Source: Chelatococcus composti
GTDB taxonomy: Bacteria; Pseudomonadota; Alphaproteobacteria; Rhizobiales; Beijerinckiaceae
Length of the DNA stretch: 64,000 bases
Direction of reading: 5' to 3'
Assembly: GCF_014201415.1 (NCBI RefSeq)
Contig: NZ_JACHEH010000001.1
Location: 62,001 to 126,000 of the forward strand
The position numbers and the translations under genes are program-made. This document shows positions 1-7,809 of the stretch, piece by piece. Positions within the stretch are counted from its first letter, which is position 1, and every line of letters starts with the position of its first letter. The notes beneath the pieces were generated by a model. The model was not told the origin of the DNA and did not search any database. It was given only the letters and a program-made list of their open reading frames with translations.

Positions 1-188
1 GCCGAAGCGCCGGTGACGGAGGCGAAGAAGGCTTCTTCGTCGATCGCGGGCAGGCGCGGCTCCTCCGCCGGATCGGGCAGTTTGCGCGCCGTCGCTGCCC
101 GGCTGTCGAGGGCCGTCAGGTTCAGTGCCTGCTCGATAGCCGACAGGGCTGCCTCGGTCGGGTCCTTTGCCTGATTGTCCTTGGCCAT
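1..188 (-). CDS. Unknown protein, N-terminal part only (runs off window start)
   Basis: The reading frame starts at an ATG at 188 and stays open to the window edge, giving about 62 residues beginning MAKDNQAKDPTEAALSAIEQ. The visible part is acidic, rich in Ala, Pro and Glu, without signal peptide or membrane segment, and suggests a disordered or coiled-coil N-terminus. It is divergent from the Hpt gene at 525 and shares a 336-base upstream region with it. I do not recognise the family; N-termini of this look occur in long coiled-coil proteins of Hyphomicrobiales, but this is only an impression. Confidence 0.6.
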   Translation of the reverse strand, partial: MAKDNQAKDPTEAALSAIEQALNLTALDSRAATARKLPDPAEEPRLPAIDEEAFFASVTGAS

Positions 189-224
189 GATCGCCGCCTC
201 ACTCACGCCACACCACCGGTCCGC

Positions 225-251
225 CGCCGTTGCCGGTTGCCGGCAACGGCG
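225..251. repeat. Perfect 12-bp inverted repeat with 3-nt loop
   Basis: Arms CGCCGTTGCCGG (225-236) and its exact reverse complement (240-251) flank the loop TTG. There is no T-run on either side, so it is not a classical terminator. It lies 37 bases upstream of the leftward start codon, within the probable 5' leader of that gene. It may be an RNA structure or a dyad for a regulator; function unknown. Confidence 0.55.
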
Positions 252-378
252 CCTTGCGGCGGACGGGGCCTCCTCGCTCGCGCAAGACCGCCCGGCCGCA
301 TGGACCGCCATTTACCAAACAGTCTATCGTTCGGCTCAGGCGAAAGAAACCCGACCGGAAGGCCACTTGAATGTTTCG

Positions 379-394
379 TTAACGCCTTGTTTAC
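379..394 (+). promoter_or_regulatory. CtrA-box-like element
   Basis: The sequence TTAACGCCTTGTTTAC fits the alphaproteobacterial CtrA consensus TTAA-N7-TTAAC with one mismatch in the second half-site. It lies 131 bases before the Hpt start codon and is AT-rich against a GC-rich background. A similar element (20498-20513) lies upstream of cckA. Assignment is by consensus only. Confidence 0.35.
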
Positions 395-524
395 CATTTG
401 ATAGGTCAAGGACTTATGGCGGGAGAGTGGCGTGGTTGACGGGGCGGGCGGCAAGCGGCTCTCTTAGGTGTGGACAGGCCCGATCACCCGTGCTGCCGGA
501 TGGACGGCGAGGCGAGGACAGACG

Positions 525-893
525 ATGTCTGGCGAGACGGACGGGGCGGCTTCGCCCTTCGACGAGGAGTTCCTGCTGCGCCAGGCCGCCGGCGACCGTG
601 CCCTGATGCGCGAGGTGGCCCAGCTCTTCCGCGACCAGCTCAAGGCGCAGATGGCCGTCATCACCGGCGGGGGCGAGGCCATGCTGCGCTATGAGGCGGC
701 CCATACGCTGAAGGGCGCCTCGCTCTCCATCGGCGCCCGCCCGCTCGCCGAGGCGGCGAGGAAGATGGAGGCCGGCCTGCGGCGGCTTGCCGAAGGCGGG
801 GAGACGGCGGGGCTCGACGAACTCCTGGCATCGCTGGAGGCGGCCGCGGCCGAATGCGACGCCGCCCTTGCCGCGTTCCTGGCCCGCGCCTGA
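525..893 (+). CDS. Hpt-domain histidine phosphotransfer protein
   Basis: A 122-residue, stand-alone Hpt protein. The phosphorylatable histidine is in AHTLKGAS, the hallmark Hpt helix, followed by a helix resembling AARKMEAGLRR, as in the four-helix bundle of this family. Such proteins relay phosphoryl groups between hybrid kinases and response regulators in the cytoplasm. The start at 525 was chosen over an upstream in-frame codon at 468 because the extra residues look non-coding and GAGGA lies a suitable distance upstream. Not the ChpT fold, so it is not obviously part of the CckA relay encoded at 20.7 kb. Partner kinase unknown. Confidence 0.85.
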   Translation: MSGETDGAASPFDEEFLLRQAAGDRALMREVAQLFRDQLKAQMAVITGGGEAMLRYEAAHTLKGASLSIGARPLAEAARKMEAGLRRLAEGGETAGLDELLASLEAAAAECDAALAAFLARA

Positions 894-986
894 CCGGAGC
901 GCTCCTGCAGGCCTGCGACGCGGTGCCGGTGTTCACATCGCCTCCAAATGTTCTAAAGAGGGCCGAAAACGCCACGGAGCTGGGGC

Positions 987-1307
987 ATGCCCAAGATCAC
1001 CTTCATCGATGCCGCTGACGTCGCCCGCACTGTGGAGGCGGAGGTCGGCTCCACAGTGATGGAAACGGCCATCCGCAACGGCGTGCCCGGCATCGATGCC
1101 GAATGCGGCGGCGCCTGTTCCTGTGCCACGTGCCACGTCTACGTGGATGAGGCCTGGCGCGCGGTGGTGGGCGAACCGGAGCCGATGGAAGAGGATATGC
1201 TCGACTTCGCCTTCGACGTCAGGCCGAACTCGCGCCTGTCCTGCCAGATTCGGGTGCGGCCGGAGCTTGACGGCCTCGTGGTGCGCACGCCCGAGCGGCA
1301 GGGCTGA
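987..1307 (+). CDS. [2Fe-2S] ferredoxin (adrenodoxin/FdxB type)
   Basis: A 106-residue soluble electron carrier. The cluster ligands are visible as C-x5-C-x2-C (within [15 protein letters not shown]) plus a distal Cys in LSCQIRV. The spacing and the MPKITFIDA start match the bacterial adrenodoxin-like family, which serves cytochrome P450s, Fe-S assembly or monooxygenases. It stands alone, followed convergently by an AraC-type regulator, so its redox partner cannot be read from context. The start is set by the family length. Confidence 0.9.
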   Translation: MPKITFIDAADVARTVEAEVGSTVMETAIRNGVPGIDAECGGACSCATCHVYVDEAWRAVVGEPEPMEEDMLDFAFDVRPNSRLSCQIRVRPELDGLVVRTPERQG

Positions 1308-1319
1308 CCGCTCCTCCTT

Positions 1320-2192
1320 TCAGCCCCCGGCCAGCGGCAGGCAGATGTCGGTGACGAGATCCCGCGCCGGCACGTCGCGCGGGTTGTTGCGGTAGATCTC
1401 GTAGGCCGGGCGGTCGGCCGGCTCGTATCCGCTCGTCGGCAGCCAGGCGCAGTAGAGCCAGTCGTAGGCTTTCTCCAGCTCGGCATAGGGGCCGACGTGG
1501 CGCAGCACGGCATGCTGGCCCGCGGCGATGGGCAGGATGCCGACATCGCCGTCGCCCTCCACCTCCGGAGCGACGGTGATGCCGGCATCGGACCTCAGCT
1601 CCTTCGCCGGGACGCTGGCGGGATCGTCATGGAAGACGCCGACGCCCAAGGTCTCGGGGCCGAGAAGGCCGCGCGCCGCGGCCCAGGGCATCAGGCGGTC
1701 AAACGCCCGGCCGATCTCGATGTAGGGGCCGATGTGGCGGATGGCGGCGAGGCACAGCGCCGGCATGGGCTGCACGGAGACGGTCCAGGGGCTGCTCATG
1801 GGTTCATCCTTCTCATGGAGCGGTTCTGCATCCGGCAGCAGGCTGCCGCGACGCCGGTAGGTCGCCGGGCCAAGGCCGTAGGAGGCGGCGAAGGCGCGCG
1901 TGAAGGCCGCGACGCTGCTGTAGCCTGCACGGGCGGCGATGCGGGCGATGGGATCGTGCGAGGCCACGAGGCTGTGGGCGGCTCGGTGCAGTCGCAGGCG
2001 CCGCGCTGTCTCCGCCGTTGTCTCGCCCGTCATCGCCCGGTAGATGCGGTGGAAGTGGTAGGGAGACAGGCAGGCGATGCCCGCAAGCCGCTCAAGCGAC
2101 AGGTCGCTGTCGAGGTTGGCGGCGATATGCGCCGCAACCCGCGCGATGCGCTCGGCATAGCTGAGGCGTGTGTGCGATTTGCGACCGATCAT
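1320..2192 (-). CDS. AraC-family regulator with C-terminal GyrI-like effector domain
   Basis: A 290-residue transcription factor. Residues about 10-115 carry two helix-turn-helix motifs (LERLAGIACLSPYHFHRIYRA and ARIAARAGYSSVAAFTRAF). Residues about 135-290 form a GyrI-like/SHS2 small-molecule-binding domain, with the repeated phrases RHIGPYIEIGRAF and RHVGPYAELEKAY. This layout is that of Rob/TipAL-like multidrug-sensing regulators. The gene is convergent with the ferredoxin gene. No efflux or detoxification gene is adjacent, so the target is unknown and autoregulation is possible. Confidence 0.88.
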   Translation of the reverse strand: MIGRKSHTRLSYAERIARVAAHIAANLDSDLSLERLAGIACLSPYHFHRIYRAMTGETTAETARRLRLHRAAHSLVASHDPIARIAARAGYSSVAAFTRAFAASYGLGPATYRRRGSLLPDAEPLHEKDEPMSSPWTVSVQPMPALCLAAIRHIGPYIEIGRAFDRLMPWAAARGLLGPETLGVGVFHDDPASVPAKELRSDAGITVAPEVEGDGDVGILPIAAGQHAVLRHVGPYAELEKAYDWLYCAWLPTSGYEPADRPAYEIYRNNPRDVPARDLVTDICLPLAGG

Positions 2193-2411
2193 GTCCGTTG
2201 TCCTGCTCCCGTTGCTCCAGCCCGGTCTGCCGGCGCCCGTGGAGACTAGCGGCTGCGGCTTGATCGGCGTTGCGCATTTTCCGTGCCGGCCGGCCTGCGT
2301 TGCAGGCGGCCGAAACCGGTCTTGCCCGTGTCCGGCGGCGGTTGACCTCGATCAACGCCGCAGCGAGGCTGGGCGCATAGGTTTCACCGTCTCGATGACA
2401 AGGGGGTTCCG

Positions 2412-2849
2412 ATGTTCAAGTCCATCCTGGTGCCGGTCGATCTCGCGGAGGTCGAGGTCTCGCGCGCGGCCATCGACAAGGCGGTGGCCTTTGCCAATGC
2501 GTCCGGCGGCGAGGTGCGCCTGATCTATGTGCGCTCGATCCTTCCCGTGACCTTCATGGAGTTCGTGCCGCCGGACTTCGACGCCGAGCAGCAGGCCGAC
2601 TGCGAGGCCAAGCTGAAGGAGCTTGCCGATTCCGTGCCGCTGCCGAACGAGCGCATCTCCTCCGTCGTCCACATGGGCGCCGTCTACAACGAGGTGCTCG
2701 AGGAGGCGGCGAAGATGAAGGCCGACCTCATCATCGTCGGCTCCCACCGCCCGGCCATGGCGACCTATCTTCTCGGCTCCAACGCCTCCACCATCGTCCG
2801 CCACGCGCCCTGCTCGGTGCTGGTGGTGCGCGAGAACCAGGCGGGCTGA
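2412..2849 (+). CDS. Universal stress protein, UspA family
   Basis: A 145-residue single Usp domain. The N-terminal MFKSILVPVDLAE strand and the C-terminal nucleotide-binding signature (IVGSHRP, then LLGSNASTIVRHAPCSVLVVR) are both present. This G-2x-G-9x-G(S/T)-type pattern is found in ATP-binding Usp proteins. Such proteins support survival under starvation or oxidative stress; partner and trigger cannot be told from sequence. It is followed convergently by a membrane protein gene six bases away. Confidence 0.9.
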   Translation: MFKSILVPVDLAEVEVSRAAIDKAVAFANASGGEVRLIYVRSILPVTFMEFVPPDFDAEQQADCEAKLKELADSVPLPNERISSVVHMGAVYNEVLEEAAKMKADLIIVGSHRPAMATYLLGSNASTIVRHAPCSVLVVRENQAG

Positions 2850-2855
2850 CCCGCG

Positions 2856-3461
2856 TCAGCCCGGCAGCAGGTCGGCCGGCAGATCGTCCGCGGTCGCCGG
2901 TCGCGGGCGGTTGCGCAGGATGAGCGGCATGAGCTGCCAGCAGGCAAGGGCGAGCACCAGAAGGCCAAGAAGGGCCGCCGTGCCCGCCCCCTGGCTCACG
3001 GCCTGATAGGAGAAGGCGGCCACGCCGACAACCGTGCCGATGCCGATGGCCGCCAGGAGCAGCCAGGCCACGTGGGAGCGCCCGCAGCGGATGGTGACGC
3101 CCGGATTGGCCTTCGCCACCGCCGCGACGAGGGCGCGCACGAATGCCGTGTAGGCGCCGTTCTGCGTCCGGGCGCCGGAAAGCCCGGACCTGTCGACATT
3201 GGTGAGTGACAGGCTGCGCCCGCCCGCGATGCGCAGTGTCGTGCGATAGACCTCGCGCACTGCCGTCTTCGATTCGAAGGTCAGCCGAACCTGCGTGATG
3301 GCCGAGAGCGGGATGGTGTCCACGCGCCGGCCCGTGTCGACGACCAGCCGGTCGTCCTCAAGCCGGTAGATGACCTCGAAGCCCACGGGGCGGGGCTTCT
3401 GGCGATAGACGGGGCTGGCCTGGGGCCCGGTCTCTTCCGCGATGTCGTCCTGATGCTGCAT
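2856..3461 (-). CDS. Conserved two-TM membrane protein, unknown function
   Basis: A 201-residue protein starting MQHQDDIAEETG. Residues about 20-125 are a PH-like beta-rich soluble domain (VIYRLEDDRLVVDTGRR, IPLSAITQVRL). Two hydrophobic helices follow at about 135-155 and 165-185, and the tail is short and Pro-rich. The start at 3461 was chosen because frame upstream overlaps the CoxE-like gene region and lacks coding character. It lies 41 bases downstream of the CoxE-like gene on the same strand and may be co-transcribed. Family name not recognised; PH-like sensor/anchor is an inference. Confidence 0.7.
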   Translation of the reverse strand: MQHQDDIAEETGPQASPVYRQKPRPVGFEVIYRLEDDRLVVDTGRRVDTIPLSAITQVRLTFESKTAVREVYRTTLRIAGGRSLSLTNVDRSGLSGARTQNGAYTAFVRALVAAVAKANPGVTIRCGRSHVAWLLLAAIGIGTVVGVAAFSYQAVSQGAGTAALLGLLVLALACWQLMPLILRNRPRPATADDLPADLLPG

Positions 3462-3502
3462 GCTGTCTTGTTGGCGAAGGCGGGCGCGCTGGCAAGTGCC
3501 GG

Positions 3503-4678
3503 TCAACGCAGCAGCGCGCGCATTGCCCTTTCGATGCCGTCGAGCGTCAGCGGGAACATGCGGCCGCCGATCAGCTCGCGCACCATGCCAATGGAGCGGG
3601 TGTAGCCCCAGCGCTCCTCGGGCACCGGGTTGAGCCACACGCTCTTGGGGAACTGGGTGAAGAGGCGCTGCAGCCACACGGCGCCGGGTTCCTCGTTCCA
3701 GTGCTCCACCGAGCCGCCGGGCATGGCGATCTCGTAGGGGCTCATCGAGGCGTCGCCGACGAAGACGGCACGATAGTCCGACGGGAAGGTGCGGATGACG
3801 TCGAGGGTGGGAAGCGTCTCCTCGAAGCGGCGGCGGTTCTCCTTCCACAGCCGCTCATACGGGCAGTTGTGGAAATAGAAGTGGTCGAAGTGTTTGAATT
3901 CGGCCCGCGCGGCGGAGAACAGCTCCTCCGCCTTCTCGATGTGCCAGTCCATCGAGCCGCCGACGTCGAGGAACAGCAGCACCTTCACCGCATTGCGCCG
4001 CTCCGGCACCAGCTTGACGTCGAGATAGCCCTTGTGGGCGGTGGCGCGGATGGTGTCTTCGAGGTCGAGCACCTCCGGCGCGCCCGTGCGCGCGAAGCGG
4101 CGCAGACGCCGCAGCGCCACCTTGATGTTGCGCGTGCCGAGCTCGACGGTGTCGTCGAGATCCCTGAACTCGCGCCTATCCCACACCTTCACGGCCCGGA
4201 AGTTGCGGTTGCCCTCCTGGCCGATACGGATGCCCTCGGGATTGTAGCCGTAGGCCCCATAGGGAGAGGTGCCGGCGGTGCCAATCCACTTGTTGCCGCC
4301 CTGGTGGCGCTCCTTCTGCTCGGCGAGGCGCTGGCGCAGCGTCTCGAACAGCTTGTCCCAGCCCATGGCCTCGACCTGCCGCTTCTCCTCCTCAGTGAGG
4401 TAGCGCTCGGCGAGCCTGCGCAGCCACTCCTCGGGAATGTCGGCCTTTTCCAGGGCAGGGCCCAGCGTTTCGACGCCCTTGAAGACGGCGGCGAAGACGC
4501 GGTCGAACTTGTCGAGGTTGCGCTCGTCCTTCACCAGACAGGTGCGGGCGAGATAGTAGAAATCCTCCACCTTCTTGTTGGCGAGGTCGGCCTCCAGGGC
4601 GCCGAGCAGGGTGAGGTATTCCCGCAACGTGACGGGAATCGATGCGGCACGCAGCGCGGTGAAGAAGTCGAGGAACAT
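3503..4678 (-). CDS. VWA-domain protein, CoxE-like
   Basis: A 391-residue CoxE-like protein. The start (MFLDFFTALRAASIPVTLREYL) is typical of the family; a MIDAS-like motif appears as LFLDVGGSMDWH around residue 240 and the C-terminal half contains FVGDASMSPYEI. CoxE-type VWA proteins work with MoxR/CoxD AAA+ ATPases as metal-centre or complex assembly chaperones. A MoxR gene lies at 7810-8655 on the other strand and is the probable partner. A second CoxE (57902-59116) sits in the cox cluster; the two are distinct in MIDAS sequence and length, so this one probably serves another target. Confidence 0.87.
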   Translation of the reverse strand: MFLDFFTALRAASIPVTLREYLTLLGALEADLANKKVEDFYYLARTCLVKDERNLDKFDRVFAAVFKGVETLGPALEKADIPEEWLRRLAERYLTEEEKRQVEAMGWDKLFETLRQRLAEQKERHQGGNKWIGTAGTSPYGAYGYNPEGIRIGQEGNRNFRAVKVWDRREFRDLDDTVELGTRNIKVALRRLRRFARTGAPEVLDLEDTIRATAHKGYLDVKLVPERRNAVKVLLFLDVGGSMDWHIEKAEELFSAARAEFKHFDHFYFHNCPYERLWKENRRRFEETLPTLDVIRTFPSDYRAVFVGDASMSPYEIAMPGGSVEHWNEEPGAVWLQRLFTQFPKSVWLNPVPEERWGYTRSIGMVRELIGGRMFPLTLDGIERAMRALLR

Positions 4679-4720
4679 GCCGGCAATCTAGCAGGGCTCG
4701 CGGCGCTGCGCGACGGCATG

Positions 4721-4748
4721 AAAAAAGGCCGCCGGCATGCCGGCGGCC
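4721..4748 (-). terminator. Rho-independent terminator of the Spy-like gene
   Basis: A perfect 10-bp stem GGCCGCCGGC / GCCGGCGGCC with AT between (4727-4748) is followed, on the minus strand, by TTTTTT (4726-4721). It sits 50 bases downstream of the Spy-like stop codon and before the CoxE-like start, separating the two leftward transcription units. Confidence 0.8.
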
Positions 4749-4797
4749 GAGGTGCTGGGTCGAGGGGTCTCGAAACGTCCGGTCGGCGCCGGGCGCA

Positions 4798-5352
4798 TTA
4801 CTGCTGCTGCTGGGCCGGGGGAGCCGGCGGGGCGCCGCGGTGGTGGAAACCGGCGTGGCGAACGCGGGGGCCATGGCCGGGGCCCATGCCGGCGCGCATC
4901 AGCACGTCGAAGCGGCCCTTCTGCGCCTCGTCGAGGCTGTCATAGAGCGGCTTGGCCGCCTCGGCGAGCTTCTTCATCTCGGCGGCGCGCTTCTCCATGA
5001 AGTCCGCCCGCATCTCGAGGCGCTCGATGGCACCGGGGCGCTGCTTGCGCTCCGCACGGTTCTCGCGGAACTTCTTCATCGCCTCGGCGCGGTCCTTGGC
5101 CATGTCGCGCAGGGCGGTCTCGAGCGTCGGCCAGTGCTTCTCCTGCTCCGACGTGAGCTTGAGGCCGGCCTTGAGGCCTGCGATGCGCGCGTCAAGAAAC
5201 GCCGCACGGTCGGCTTCGCTGAAGCGGGGCCCGCGCTTCTCGGCGTGCTCCGCACGCGGGCCGGCGCCCGGCTGGCTGCCCTGGGCCACGGCCATGAGGG
5301 GAGTGAGGGCAACGCCCGCCGCAAGAGCCGCTGCAACAATCGCTTTGTTCAT
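4798..5352 (-). CDS. Spy/CpxP-like periplasmic protein (LTXXQ motif)
   Basis: A 184-residue exported protein. It begins MNKAIVAAALAAGVALTPLMAVAQ, a signal peptide with likely cleavage after AVA-Q. The mature part is helical and charged with one LTSEQ motif (LTXXQ family), plus a His/Gly/Pro-rich tail ending in a Gln run (APPAQQQQ). Family members are ATP-independent periplasmic chaperones or metal/envelope stress proteins. The start at 5352 has GGAGGACC just upstream, better than the codon at 5379. The His-rich tail could bind metal; that is inference. Its upstream region is unusually AT-rich. Confidence 0.85.
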   Translation of the reverse strand: MNKAIVAAALAAGVALTPLMAVAQGSQPGAGPRAEHAEKRGPRFSEADRAAFLDARIAGLKAGLKLTSEQEKHWPTLETALRDMAKDRAEAMKKFRENRAERKQRPGAIERLEMRADFMEKRAAEMKKLAEAAKPLYDSLDEAQKGRFDVLMRAGMGPGHGPRVRHAGFHHRGAPPAPPAQQQQ

Positions 5353-5597
5353 CGTGGTCCTCCATTCGATGTGGACCAAAGATGGCTCCCGCGACGGCCG
5401 ATTTCAAATTAAACTTCTGCAATGTTTCTGTTATCGGAGCGTTTACGAATATGAATATCCGTTCATCGCGTGATATTTGTTATGTATTGAATATTAAACA
5501 GCATCGATAATAAGGATTTATGAAGTGATAAGCGCTGCCGCGTGCTTGAACTGTCGCAATCTATGCTGGGGTGGCGCCGGTCCTGTGCCCGCTCGTC
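5353..5597. other. AT-rich intergenic stretch
   Basis: About 245 bases upstream of the Spy-like gene. The part 5405-5530 is strikingly AT-rich (TGATATTTGTTATGTATTGA and similar) against the GC-rich chromosome. It probably holds the Spy-like promoter. No gene with a ribosome site was found. Confidence 0.5.
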
Positions 5598-5804
5598 TCA
5601 GTACCAGCCCGGGCCCCACACGCCCCAGTCCCAGCTCATCGCGGCCTGCTGGTTCATCATCGCCGTCATCTGCTGCTCGTCGGCGAGATTCTGCTGGAAG
5701 ACCATCTGCCGATAGGTGCCGTAGGCCGTCTCGTCACCATGGTAGAGGCAGCGGCAAATGGTGCGCCCCGGGAACGCCCGAGGCGCGGACCGTTTCCGCT
5801 TCTG
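5598..5804 (-). other. Orphan 68-codon open frame directly after the metB-like stop
   Basis: After the TAG stop of the PLP enzyme (5805-5807) the same frame stays open for 68 codons to a TGA at 5598-5600. The last 45 residues look genuinely coding: CLYHGDETAYGTYRQMVF, then Gln/Met-rich sequence, ending in WDWGVWGPGWY. There is no ATG, GTG or TTG between the TAG and this segment, so it has no obvious start of its own. It may be the 3' remnant of a small Cys/Trp protein gene, or a read-through extension (stop context TAG-CAG). I do not recognise a family. Confidence 0.4.
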
Positions 5805-7088
5805 CTAGGCCGCCGCGAGTGCCTGCGTCAGGTCGGCGATGAGGTCTTCCGGATGCTCGATACCGATCGACATGCGGATGGTGGCGTCGCTGATGCCGAT
5901 CCGCTCGCGCGTCTCCTTCGGCACGCCGGAATGGACGGTGGTTGCTGGATGGCAGACGAGCGATTCCGTGCCGCCGAGGCTGACGGCCAGCTTGAAGATG
6001 CGCAACGTGTTGAGGAAGCGGAAGGCTGCCGGCTCGCCGCCGCGGATGTCGAAGGAGAAGGTGGTGCCGCCGGCATCGCATTGGCGCTCGAAGACGCGCC
6101 GGGCCGGACTGTCGGCAGGCAGCAGCGTCGGGTAGTAGACACGGGCCACCTTCTCGTGGCCGGAGAGGAAGGCGGTGACGGCTTCGGCATTGCGGCAGGC
6201 GGCGCTCATGCGCAGGGTGAGCGTCTCCAGCGAGCGGGCGATCATCCAGGCCGAATGCGGGTCGAGCTGGGTGCCGATGGCCCCGCGCAGCAGCTTGATG
6301 GGCTTGACCAGCTCTCGCCGGCCCAGCACCGCGCCGGCCACCAGGTCGGAATGGCCGCCGACGTATTTTGTCAGCGAGTAGACCGACAGGTCCATGCCGT
6401 GGGCCAGCGGCTTCTGGAAGAGCGGCCCGAGCAGCGTGTTGTCGCAGGCGACGACCGGGCGGTGGCCCTGCTTCGCGCCGATCTCGTCGGCGATGCGGCG
6501 CACGAGCGCGAGGTCGACGAGGCTGTTGAGCGGGTTCGACGGCGTCTCGACGAAGACGACGCTGACGCGGCCCTTCGCCATCGCCGCCTCGGCCGCTGCG
6601 CGCACGGCCGCCTCGTCGACACCGTCGATGAAGCCGACCGCCTCGATGCCGAAGGGCTTCAGCGTCCGGCCGATCAGCGTCTCGGTGCCGCCATAGAGCG
6701 GCTGCGAGTGCAGGATGACGTCGCCGGGCCGGGCAAAGGTGAGCAGCGTCGTGGCGATGGCGGACATGCCGCTTGAGAAGATGGCGCCCGTTTCCGCGCC
6801 CTCGAAGATGGCGAGGCGGTCCTCGACGATCTCGCTGTTGGGATGGTTGAAGCGCGAATAGACGAGGCCCGGCTCGGTGCCGGGTTCCGGCTCGCGCCGG
6901 CCGGCGGTGAAGTCGAAGAAGTCGCGTCCTTCCTCTGCCGAGCGGAAGACGAAGGTGGAGGTCAGGAAGACCGGCTGCTTCACCGCCCCTTCCGAGAGGG
7001 CGGGGTCGTAGCCGTAGCCGAGCATCAGCGTCTCGGGATGGAGCCTGTGATTGCCGATCCGGTCCTTGTGATAGTCAGACGATGCCAT
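5805..7088 (-). CDS. Cystathionine gamma-synthase / methionine gamma-lyase family PLP enzyme
   Basis: A 427-residue Cys/Met-metabolism PLP enzyme. The PLP lysine is K241 in [18 protein letters not shown], the ETPSNP strand and the substrate-binding CHPATT motif are also present. Members interconvert homocysteine, cystathionine, O-acylhomoserine or cleave methionine. The start at 7088 ([12 protein letters not shown]) matches family alignment better than the codon at 7190, whose extra residues look non-coding. The gene is divergent from an Lrp-family regulator 155 bases away, an arrangement seen for catabolic methionine gamma-lyases, so degradation rather than biosynthesis is possible. Exact reaction not decidable by eye. 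Confidence 0.85.
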   Translation of the reverse strand: MASSDYHKDRIGNHRLHPETLMLGYGYDPALSEGAVKQPVFLTSTFVFRSAEEGRDFFDFTAGRREPEPGTEPGLVYSRFNHPNSEIVEDRLAIFEGAETGAIFSSGMSAIATTLLTFARPGDVILHSQPLYGGTETLIGRTLKPFGIEAVGFIDGVDEAAVRAAAEAAMAKGRVSVVFVETPSNPLNSLVDLALVRRIADEIGAKQGHRPVVACDNTLLGPLFQKPLAHGMDLSVYSLTKYVGGHSDLVAGAVLGRRELVKPIKLLRGAIGTQLDPHSAWMIARSLETLTLRMSAACRNAEAVTAFLSGHEKVARVYYPTLLPADSPARRVFERQCDAGGTTFSFDIRGGEPAAFRFLNTLRIFKLAVSLGGTESLVCHPATTVHSGVPKETRERIGISDATIRMSIGIEHPEDLIADLTQALAAA

Positions 7089-7243
7089 GACACGGGTTTC
7101 CCTCGATTGGCGGTGCCCGTCCCGCCGGTCGTGCGGACCTGGCGGAGCTGTCCTGACGGTAGTGTGCGCCCTTTGGCATTGCTCGGCCAATCGGATCGCG
7201 CAAATGTGCTTGCCGGGGCAGAAACTGCCGAAAGGGAGGCGAA

Positions 7244-7720
7244 ATGGGGCAGATATCGCTCGATGCGACGGACCGGCGCATGCTGCGCCTGCTCCAGGCC
7301 AATGGGCGCATGACGAACCAGGAACTGTCGGAGCGCGTTGGCCTTTCGCCGTCGCCGTGCCTCAGGCGCCTGCGGCGGCTGGAAGGGGCCGGCGTCATCC
7401 GTGGCTATTCCGCCAGGGTCGACCAGAAGGCCTATGGCCTGCCCGTGACTGTCTTCGTCTCGGTGCGGCTGACGCGGCAGAACGAGGAGGAGATCGCTGC
7501 CTTCGAGCAGGCGGTGGCCGGCTGGGATGAGGTGAGCGCCTGCTATCTGATGACAGGCACGCAGGATTATCTGTTGCATGTCGTGGGGGAGGGCATCGAG
7601 GCCTACGAGCGCTTCGTCAAGACGCGGCTGACGCGCCTCAAGTGCATCGCCGCCATCGAATCGAACTTCGTGATGGGCATCGTGAAGGAGGGCGCCGTTT
7701 TCCCGGAAGTCACGGGCTAG
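7244..7720 (+). CDS. Lrp/AsnC-family transcriptional regulator
   Basis: A 158-residue regulator. Residues 5-65 are the AsnC-type winged helix-turn-helix ([37 protein letters not shown]). Residues about 70-150 are the RAM ligand-binding domain ([13 protein letters not shown], with the typical LTRL...IESNFVMG ending). It is divergent from the Cys/Met PLP enzyme and probably controls it in response to an amino acid, by analogy with such pairs. The start has AAAGGGAGG just upstream. Confidence 0.92.
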   Translation: MGQISLDATDRRMLRLLQANGRMTNQELSERVGLSPSPCLRRLRRLEGAGVIRGYSARVDQKAYGLPVTVFVSVRLTRQNEEEIAAFEQAVAGWDEVSACYLMTGTQDYLLHVVGEGIEAYERFVKTRLTRLKCIAAIESNFVMGIVKEGAVFPEVTG

Positions 7721-7809
7721 GGCAATGGCAGTCTCGGGCCGCTTGCCCTGCCACCCTCGGCTCCGTACTGTCGCCGGCGCGGCAGCGCCCCTCGCTTTCA
7801 GGAGACGAC

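Larger units (their letters stand above)
189..524. other. Intergenic region between divergent genes
   Basis: There is no convincing gene here. It contains a perfect hairpin at 225-251 and a CtrA-like element at 379-394, both listed separately. Short open frames run through it but have no ribosome site or family resemblance. It must contain the promoters of the leftward gene at 188 and the rightward Hpt gene at 525. Confidence 0.6.

Noticed and set aside
5525-5842. Plus-strand open frame in the AT-rich gap
   Set aside because: Ser/Arg/Pro-rich, no start signal; the minus strand has the more coding-like sequence here.
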